DNA of 7,262 nt from JAWVZU01 sp033722075 (GTDB lineage: Bacteria > Pseudomonadota > Gammaproteobacteria > Xanthomonadales > SZUA-38), in contig JAWVZU010000210.1 in the NCBI GenBank assembly GCA_033722075.1, positions 1 to 7,262 on the forward strand, written 5' to 3'. Both the position numbers and the translations under genes were made by a program. How positions within the stretch are numbered: position 1 is the stretch's first letter; each line of letters starts with the position of its first letter. The notes beneath the pieces were generated by a model. It was given only the letters and a program-made list of their open reading frames with translations, had not been told where the DNA came from and searched no databases. Below, one piece after another: positions 1-4,336 of the stretch.

Positions 1-1
1 C

Positions 2-121
2 GTTATTCTTGAGTTCTTTGGTCAGCAGTTCGCAACCGGCGTGCCGGATTGCAACCGCGACGGAAACGTCAACTCCGGCGATATCGTCTGCGTGATTCTT
101 ACTTTCTTCGGACAAATCTGA
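2..121 (+). CDS. C-terminal end of a dockerin type I-like protein (5' partial)
   Basis: Only the last 39 codons are inside the window; the frame is open from the left edge to TGA at 119-121. Residues 16-27 form a 12-residue EF-hand-like calcium loop, DCNRDGNVNSGD, with the usual dockerin ligands at loop positions 1 (Asp), 3 (Asn), 5 (Asp) and 12 (Asp), followed by a hydrophobic helix ending in FFGQ. The fragment starts with VILEFFGQ and ends with VILTFFGQ, so the left edge cuts into the helix of a preceding copy; two copies in tandem is the standard dockerin layout. In known systems dockerins dock secreted enzymes or structural proteins onto cohesin domains outside the cell. The next gene starts 15 bases downstream on the same strand and encodes a cohesin-like protein, which fits an operon of partners. 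What the rest of this protein does cannot be seen. The module call is fairly firm; the docking role is inferred. Confidence 0.75.
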   Translation, partial: VILEFFGQQFATGVPDCNRDGNVNSGDIVCVILTFFGQI

Positions 122-136
122 TTGAGGCCCAACAGT

Positions 137-607
137 ATGAACAACCTCAAAAAAGTTATTCTCGGGTCGGCCATGATCATGGCATTCGGCCAAAGTCATG
201 CGGCGCCGGAAGCAGAGTTGCTGGTGTCGACCTTTGACCTGGAAGGGTCAACCGAACTGGCCTTCGACGTGGTTGGCGATGCGCAGATTTCCGCACTGGA
301 TTTCTCGATCACGATCCCCAATGCGGCCGAGCGGAACATCGACCTCGGCGGGTGCGCATCAGGCCTGCCCTCGACTCATACCGGGCAGTGCATGATGGTT
401 GGTCAGGAGCTTCGAGTGATCATCTACAGCCCCACCAATGAGACCATGGGTGGCGGCGAGATCGGCTCGGTCCGGATCAAGGGACTGGCCGGCGATGTGC
501 AGCTGAACCAGGTGAACATGTTTTCCGACAGTGGAAAAGCCCTGCAGGCCAAGTTCACGTCGGTCAACGAGTCACTTACCAAACCGGGCCGTGAGGTCCA
601 GAAGTAA
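137..607 (+). CDS. Small secreted cohesin-like domain protein
   Basis: A 156-residue protein. I chose ATG at 137 over the in-frame TTG at 122 because a Sec signal peptide starts right there: basic n-region (MNNLKK), hydrophobic core, and a likely signal peptidase I site after SHA (residues 20-22). A weak GAGG lies at 124-127. The mature part is about 134 residues, the size of one beta-sandwich domain. Cohesin-like traits are the strand ALDFSITIP (53-61), the strand LRVIIYSPTN (92-101), then GGGEIGSVRIKG (105-116), a pattern common in cohesin-like domains of non-cellulosomal bacteria. Cys73 and Cys85 are the only cysteines and could form a disulfide outside the cytoplasm. There is no C-terminal anchor, so it is probably periplasmic or released. 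It follows the dockerin gene by 15 bases and probably shares its mRNA, which ends at the terminator just after the gene. The signal peptide is clear. The cohesin call is from pattern, not from a profile search; another Ig-like beta-sandwich is possible. Confidence 0.7.
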   Translation: MNNLKKVILGSAMIMAFGQSHAAPEAELLVSTFDLEGSTELAFDVVGDAQISALDFSITIPNAAERNIDLGGCASGLPSTHTGQCMMVGQELRVIIYSPTNETMGGGEIGSVRIKGLAGDVQLNQVNMFSDSGKALQAKFTSVNESLTKPGREVQK

Positions 608-620
608 GTGTCGGCCAAGG

Positions 621-645
621 GCGGGGGGCGCATGCCCCCGCTTTT
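621..645 (+). terminator. Rho-independent terminator after the small cohesin-like gene
   Basis: GCGGGGG at 621-627 pairs with CCCCCGC at 635-641 (7 bp, all G-C) around a 7-base loop, followed by TTTT at 642-645. It lies 14 bases after the stop codon at 605-607. The T-run is short, so some read-through into the next gene is possible. Confidence 0.7.
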
Positions 646-647
646 GG

Positions 648-656
648 TGCTATGAT
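648..656 (+). promoter_or_regulatory. Extended -10 promoter for the IPTL-CTERM gene
   Basis: TGC followed by TATGAT (TATGAT at 651-656) matches an extended -10 element with five of six consensus bases. There is no recognisable -35 hexamer at the right distance, where the terminator stem lies instead; this is tolerated for TGn-type promoters. The predicted start is near 663, which leaves a leader of about 24 bases before the GTG at 687. Its position right after a terminator supports independent transcription of the following gene. Confidence 0.45.
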
Positions 657-672
657 ATGCTTCGCTCCTCAT

Positions 673-680
673 AAGGGGGG
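673..680 (+). promoter_or_regulatory. Ribosome binding site favouring the GTG start at 687
   Basis: AAGGGGGG ends 6 bases before the GTG at 687, which is good spacing. It is too far (42 bases) from the ATG at 723, whose only nearby purine stretch is GGGATGGA at 711-718. Confidence 0.45.
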
Positions 681-686
681 ATTCTT

Positions 687-1658
687 GTGTTGGCGATTAT
701 CAAACGAAATGGGATGGACATCATGAAGAAGAATCGAGTAGCAGCCCTCTTGGGCCTTGCCTTTGGCTTCGCCGCCTCTGGCGCGATCGCTCAGGAGATT
801 TCGGTCGGAACCGACGGCGCACAGCCGGGCGGGACCGCGACGATACCGTTGACCTATACGGCAGGTGGCGATGTGGCCAGCGCTGACGCCACTATCGACT
901 ATGACGAGACAATTCTGACGCCGGATCTCACCAATTGTGGCGGAACGCTTGGCTCGGACGGTCACACCGTGTCGTGTAACGATACGGGTACGGCAATTCA
1001 GGTCTTGATCGTTGCTCCGGTGACGTTCCCGATTCCGCCAGCGCCCTCTGGATCGCTCGGTTCAATCGACTTTGCGATCGATGCTGGCGCAACCGAGGGG
1101 ACTTCATCACCCTTGGACATCACCATGGAGAACTACTTCGATACGTCGGGCAATGCGGTTTCGCCGCCGACGACCGCAGCTTCACGCAGCGGCCAAGTGG
1201 ATATTCTTGCGGCGCCGGTCGTAATGGCCATGCCGACCTTCAGCCCCAGCAATGGCGGTCAGATTGCCATCGGTCCGCTGACCCCCGGTGGTTCCGGCAC
1301 CAACACGGTGACCTTCAGCGACGCGCAGACCGATCCCGCATCGCCGGGCTACACGGTGTCGAACTGCTCGGTTACCGGTACGGCATTCAGCCTGTCGTCG
1401 ACGGGTGTGACCGTTCCGGGCAACGGGTCGGCCTCCATCACCATCACCGGCACCGCGCCGACCGACGGGACGGTTCCCTCGGAAACGCTGACCTGTGATG
1501 TTGACGGTACGACGGATGCTTACTCCATTGGCGTGTCGATCTTCCTCCAGCCGGAAGAAGTGCCGACCCTGAGCCAGTGGGCGCTGATCCTGCTCGCACT
1601 CGGCATGGCCGGTATCGGCTTCATGTCGCTGCGCCGCCGGGGCAGCAACATCGCCTGA
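687..1658 (+). CDS. Secreted cohesin-like protein with IPTL-CTERM sorting signal
   Basis: 323 residues from GTG 687; an in-frame ATG at 723 gives 311 residues and a more standard signal peptide (MKKNRVAALLG...), so the start is open. Cleavage is likely after AIA (33-35). Residues 37-174 resemble a cohesin domain: ISVG, then PGGTATIPLTY (47-57), SADATIDYDETIL (65-77), QVLIVAP (105-111) and SGSLGSIDF (121-129). Cys84 and Cys97 sit where the neighbouring protein also has a Cys pair. Residues 177-290 look like a second, Ig-like beta domain with Cys227 and Cys270. The C-terminus is an IPTL-CTERM signal: VPTLSQW (292-298), a hydrophobic span (299-313) and RRR (316-318). Such tails are known to co-occur with exosortase H and are thought to be recognised and cut by it, leaving the protein at the cell surface or in the matrix. 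No exosortase lies in the window. It has its own probable promoter and a strong terminator. Ligand and function are unknown; docking of the upstream dockerin protein is inferred. Confidence 0.75.
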   Translation: MLAIIKRNGMDIMKKNRVAALLGLAFGFAASGAIAQEISVGTDGAQPGGTATIPLTYTAGGDVASADATIDYDETILTPDLTNCGGTLGSDGHTVSCNDTGTAIQVLIVAPVTFPIPPAPSGSLGSIDFAIDAGATEGTSSPLDITMENYFDTSGNAVSPPTTAASRSGQVDILAAPVVMAMPTFSPSNGGQIAIGPLTPGGSGTNTVTFSDAQTDPASPGYTVSNCSVTGTAFSLSSTGVTVPGNGSASITITGTAPTDGTVPSETLTCDVDGTTDAYSIGVSIFLQPEEVPTLSQWALILLALGMAGIGFMSLRRRGSNIA

Positions 1659-1678
1659 TTCGGGTTACAACCTGAACG

Positions 1679-1712
1679 AAAAAGGCCCCGCCATCCGCGG
1701 GGCCTTTTTTTT
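1679..1712. terminator. Bidirectional terminator between convergent genes
   Basis: GGCCCCGC (1684-1691) pairs with GCGGGGCC (1697-1704) around a 5-base loop. AAAAA (1679-1683) precedes the stem and eight T (1705-1712) follow it, so the stem can extend by A-T pairs and a U-run forms on either strand. It lies 20 bases after the IPTL-CTERM gene and 17 bases beyond the lpxH stop on the other strand, so it can end both transcripts. Confidence 0.9.
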
Positions 1713-1729
1713 GTCTCCGGAAATAGCGC

Positions 1730-2437
1730 TCAGAGGCTGACGAGTTCGATTCCGTCTTCCCTCGCCCACAGCGCGCTGCCCTGGTCATACCAGTCGCCCA
1801 GCACGATCCGCTGGCGTCCGTTCGCCAGCTCATGCACCGCAGGACGGTGCGTGTGACCGTGGACCAGCAGCGGCACATCCATACGCGCCATCAGTTCGTC
1901 TACCGCACCGGGATTGACGTCCATGATCGCCTCCGGCTTCTGCTGCGTACTGGCCTGGCTTTCATCGCGGGCCTGGCGGGCAAAGGCCAGGCGATCTTCG
2001 ATGCTCTGAGCGAGAAAATCCGCCTGCCAGGCGGGTTCTCGGACCCGGGCCCGAAAGCTCTGATACTCCACATCGTCAATGCAGAGTGCATCTCCGTGAG
2101 AAATCAGGGTTCTCTGACCATTCAGCAGGATGGTCGCCGGATCGCTCAGCAGGCGCATACCGCAGCGACGGGCGTATTCGATGCCGAGGAGAAAATCCCG
2201 ATTTCCGGCGATAAAGAAAATCTGCACGCCGGAATCCGACAACCGGTGGAGCGTGGCGGCCACCCGTCGACTCGTTTCGGTCTCGTGATCGTCGCCGATC
2301 CAGTATTCGAACAGATCGCCGAGGATGTAGATTCGGTCCGCGCGAGGGCCTTCCTGCGCAAGGAACTGTTCGAACAGATCGATTGCCGCCGGACGTTCGG
2401 CATCCAGGTGCAGGTCCGAGATGAACAGGGTGGTCAA
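1730..2437 (-). CDS. lpxH: UDP-2,3-diacylglucosamine diphosphatase LpxH
   Basis: 235 residues, close to the 240 of E. coli LpxH. The enzyme hydrolyses UDP-2,3-diacylglucosamine to lipid X and UMP, the fourth step of lipid A synthesis, at the inner face of the cytoplasmic membrane. The calcineurin-like metal-binding motifs are all present: D8 and H10 (SDLHLD), D41 (LGDLFEYWIGDD), N79 with R80 (GNRD), H114 (SHGD), and H195 and H197 (GHTHRP). These fall at the same residue numbers as the known E. coli metal ligands, as I recall them. The start is TTG at 2437: MTTLFISDLHL aligns with the E. coli N-terminus, and no nearby ATG or GTG fits. The TTG overlaps the TGA of the upstream cyclophilin gene by four bases (TTGA), and I see no clear Shine-Dalgarno, so translation is probably coupled. 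The cyclophilin-lpxH order matches E. coli ppiB-lpxH. The gene appears intact. Confidence 0.96.
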   Translation of the reverse strand: MTTLFISDLHLDAERPAAIDLFEQFLAQEGPRADRIYILGDLFEYWIGDDHETETSRRVAATLHRLSDSGVQIFFIAGNRDFLLGIEYARRCGMRLLSDPATILLNGQRTLISHGDALCIDDVEYQSFRARVREPAWQADFLAQSIEDRLAFARQARDESQASTQQKPEAIMDVNPGAVDELMARMDVPLLVHGHTHRPAVHELANGRQRIVLGDWYDQGSALWAREDGIELVSL

Positions 2438-3087
2438 GACGAGGTTGCGGTCTCGGCTTCCTGCGCTGCGTCGCCTTCCGTCTCCTCGGGCGGGGGCGTC
2501 GGTAGGCTATCCACCCGACTTGCGGATTCGATCGTGATCGGGGTCTGGGGCACGTCGGATCGGAACGGGCCACCGGGTCCGGTAGGCACCGAACGGATGG
2601 CGTCAACGACGTCCATGCCGGAGATGACCTTGCCGAAGACGGCATAGCCCCATGCCCGGGAATGCGTTTTTCCGCTGTGATTCAGGGCCGGATTATCGGT
2701 CACGTTGATGTAGAACTGGCTGGTTCCGGAGTGCGGATCCGCAGTGCGGGCCATGGCGATGGTCCCGCGTTCGTTGCGAAGTCCATTGTCCGCTTCGTTC
2801 TCGATGGGTGATCGAGTCGGTTTCTTCTCGTAGTCCGCGGTGAATCCGCCGCCCTGGATCACGAAATTGGGAATGACCCGATGAAAAATGGTCCCGCCGT
2901 AAAAGCCGGAATCGACGTAGGCAAGGAAATTTTCGACTGACTGCGGCGCCTGCTCGGGGTAGAGTTCGAGATAGATGTCGCCCTTGCTGGTGGCAAGTTT
3001 GACGTAGGTAGCGGCTGCCTCATCCTGGGCGGCGGCCAGTCCGGCGGCCAGGGTAAGCGACAATACGGCAATCAGGTATCGGGGCAT
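2434..3087 (-). CDS. Exported cyclophilin-type peptidyl-prolyl cis-trans isomerase
   Basis: 217 residues from ATG 3087. It catalyses cis-trans isomerisation of X-Pro bonds to help folding. An N-terminal signal peptide (MPRYLIAVLSLTLAAGLAAA, cleavage likely before Gln21) sends it to the periplasm; there is no lipobox cysteine. The cyclophilin domain covers about 28-188: FHRVIPNFVIQGGGF (68-82) holds the catalytic Arg70 plus Phe75 and Gln78, then IAMAR (110-114), SGTSQFYIN (120-128) and YAVFGKV (148-154). The position of the cyclosporin-contacting Trp of human cyclophilin A seems to be Leu135, as expected for a bacterial, drug-insensitive form. Residues 193-217 form an extra acidic, Pro/Glu-rich tail of unknown role. 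It is first in a two-gene operon with lpxH. The reading frame stays open far upstream, through the complement of mtnA, but the signal peptide and a candidate promoter mark 3087 as the start. It resembles both PpiA (exported) and PpiB (genomic position), so I give no symbol. Confidence 0.93.
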   Translation of the reverse strand: MPRYLIAVLSLTLAAGLAAAQDEAAATYVKLATSKGDIYLELYPEQAPQSVENFLAYVDSGFYGGTIFHRVIPNFVIQGGGFTADYEKKPTRSPIENEADNGLRNERGTIAMARTADPHSGTSQFYINVTDNPALNHSGKTHSRAWGYAVFGKVISGMDVVDAIRSVPTGPGGPFRSDVPQTPITIESASRVDSLPTPPPEETEGDAAQEAETATSS

Positions 3088-3116
3088 GTTTATGGCACCA
3101 GAGATTGGGGAATTGA

Positions 3117-3122
3117 ATTCTA
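3117..3122 (-). promoter_or_regulatory. Candidate -10 element for the cyclophilin-lpxH operon
   Basis: On the minus strand TAGAAT (3122 down to 3117) matches four of six bases of the -10 consensus TATAAT. A poor -35 (TTCGCC, three of six) lies 18 bases upstream of it. The predicted start is near 3110, giving a leader of about 22 bases before the ATG at 3087. It sits in the divergent gap with mtnA. No convincing promoter for mtnA was found on the plus strand of the same gap. Confidence 0.35.
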
Positions 3123-3162
3123 GCCAAATCATTCGGTGGGGGCGAATGTCCGGGATGGGGAA

Positions 3163-3168
3163 AGGAGG
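3163..3168 (+). promoter_or_regulatory. Shine-Dalgarno site that fixes the mtnA start
   Basis: A perfect AGGAGG ends 6 bases before the ATG at 3175. The frame is open back to a GTG at 3136, but this site lies inside that longer version and selects the ATG. Confidence 0.9.
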
Positions 3169-3174
3169 GAGCCG

Positions 3175-4197
3175 ATGAGCGAAGTCCAGGCAATCCGTTG
3201 GTCCGACCAGGGCCACCTGGAGCTGCTCGACCAGCGCAAGCTGCCGTCCCAGGAGACCTACCTGACGCTGGAGAGCCCGGAGCAGGTCGCCGAGGCGATT
3301 CGTGACCTGGTCGTGCGCGGTGCCCCGGCCATCGGCATCACGGCTGCCTATGGGATGGTCCTTGCGGCACTGCGCAATCGGGATCGGTCGGATTGGCGCG
3401 AAGGGATGGAGGCGGCAGAACGCGTCCTCGGCGCGGCGCGCCCCACGGCCGTCAACCTGGCCTGGGCTCTGAAGGAACTGCGATCGGCTTGGGCAGACAC
3501 CCGGGAGCTCGATCCTGAAGCACTCCTGGCCACGGCGCGGCAGATTCATCGCGATGATATCGAGGCCAATCGCAGGATCGGTCAGCTTGGTGCGACGCTG
3601 ATCGCGCCGGAAAGCAGTGTCCTCACCCATTGCAATACCGGTGCGCTGGCAACGGGCGGATACGGCACTGCGCTGGGCGTCATCCGTTCGGCCTTCGCCG
3701 AGGGGAAGCTGGCCCGCGTTTTCGCCTCGGAGACCCGGCCCTGGCTGCAGGGCGCACGGCTGACCGCCTGGGAGCTGCTGGCCGAGAAGATCCCGGTGGA
3801 GCTGGTGGTGGAGGGTGCCGTTGCGCCGTTGTTCCGGTCCGGCATGGCCCAGTGGCTGATCGTCGGTGCAGACCGGATCGTGGCCAATGGGGACGTCGCC
3901 AACAAGATCGGGACCTACAGTGCGGCCCTGCATGCCCACACCCACGGCGCGAAGGTCATGGTGGCTGCGCCGGCGTCTACCGTCGATCTGAGCATTCCGG
4001 ACGGATCTGCGATTCCCATCGAGCACCGCAGCGCAACCGAGATTCTGTCCCTGGGCGAGGTAACGACAGCCGCATCCGGATCCGGCGCGTGGAACCCCGT
4101 GTTCGATGTCACGCCGGCAAAATTGATCGACGCGATCGTGACCCAGCATGGCATTGCCCGGCCCCCCTATGAGGAATCTCTTCCGAAGATCGTCTAA
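3175..4197 (+). CDS. mtnA: S-methyl-5-thioribose-1-phosphate isomerase MtnA
   Basis: 340 residues, a normal length for the family. It converts methylthioribose-1-phosphate to methylthioribulose-1-phosphate in the cytoplasmic methionine salvage pathway, recycling the methylthioadenosine left by polyamine synthesis. Visible family motifs are VRGAPAIG (47-54), HCNTGALAT (152-160) with the catalytic Cys153, ETRPWLQGARLTAWEL (186-201) and VGADRIVANGDVANKIGTY (230-248) with the catalytic Asp233. These two residues correspond to Cys160 and Asp240 of the Bacillus subtilis enzyme. The segment VVEGAVAPLF (211-220) departs from the (I/V)xDSMA-type motif usual at this point, though the rest is canonical. 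The related eIF2B subunits are unlikely, given the full MtnA motifs. No other salvage gene lies in the window. The neighbour gyrA is a known companion in Pseudomonas and Xanthomonas, with no shared function implied. I see no terminator before the gyrA promoter, so mtnA transcripts may run into gyrA. Confidence 0.95.
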   Translation: MSEVQAIRWSDQGHLELLDQRKLPSQETYLTLESPEQVAEAIRDLVVRGAPAIGITAAYGMVLAALRNRDRSDWREGMEAAERVLGAARPTAVNLAWALKELRSAWADTRELDPEALLATARQIHRDDIEANRRIGQLGATLIAPESSVLTHCNTGALATGGYGTALGVIRSAFAEGKLARVFASETRPWLQGARLTAWELLAEKIPVELVVEGAVAPLFRSGMAQWLIVGADRIVANGDVANKIGTYSAALHAHTHGAKVMVAAPASTVDLSIPDGSAIPIEHRSATEILSLGEVTTAASGSGAWNPVFDVTPAKLIDAIVTQHGIARPPYEESLPKIV

Positions 4198-4222
4198 CGA
4201 TCCCAGAGCGTCGTTCATCGAA

Positions 4223-4252
4223 ATGACGTACCCCCCAAGGACTTGGTAAAAT
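4223..4252 (+). promoter_or_regulatory. gyrA promoter with extended -10
   Basis: ATGACG (4223-4228, four of six to TTGACA), 18 bases, then TGG directly followed by TAAAAT (4247-4252, five of six, with the TGn extension at 4244-4246). The predicted start is near 4259, giving a leader of about 78 bases before the GTG at 4337. It lies in the 139-base gap after mtnA. Confidence 0.6.
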
Positions 4253-4258
4253 AACCCG

Positions 4259-4303
4259 TTTTCGACGCGCACAGAGGCGGCGGGGATCGTCGCGCGCCGA
4301 AAA
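4259..4303 (+). repeat. Inverted repeat (hairpin) in the gyrA leader
   Basis: TTTTCGACGCGC (4259-4270) and GCGCGCCGAAAA (4292-4303) are complementary in 11 of 12 positions (one A-C mismatch), with a 21-base loop. The left arm begins about where transcription from the promoter above should begin. A second pairing, GGGGAT (4282-4287) with ATCCCC (4303-4308), uses loop bases of the first hairpin and the sequence just after it. No T-run follows, so this does not look like a terminator. A regulatory role is possible but unproven. Confidence 0.6.
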
Positions 4304-4336
4304 TCCCCACTCACGGATACGAGACCAACACGAACA

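Noticed and set aside
170..183. Perfect 14-base palindrome GCCATGATCATGGC as a possible operator
   Set aside because: It lies inside the signal peptide codons of the small cohesin-like gene, is explained by the residues it encodes, and has no second copy in the window.
1832..2647. 271-codon plus-strand frame over lpxH and the cyclophilin end
   Set aside because: Both genes beneath it are clear on the other strand and the frame has no family features.
3136..3174. Longer mtnA version starting at GTG 3136
   Set aside because: A perfect AGGAGG lies inside the extension with ideal spacing to ATG 3175, and the extra residues do not look like the family N-terminus.
4259..4308. Leader hairpin read as a terminator or attenuator ending mtnA transcripts
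   Set aside because: No T-run follows either stem, and it lies downstream of the predicted gyrA promoter.
4282..4308. H-type pseudoknot combining the two leader pairings
   Set aside because: No bases link the end of the 12-position stem to the downstream arm, so the second stem could not span the first; they can only be alternatives.
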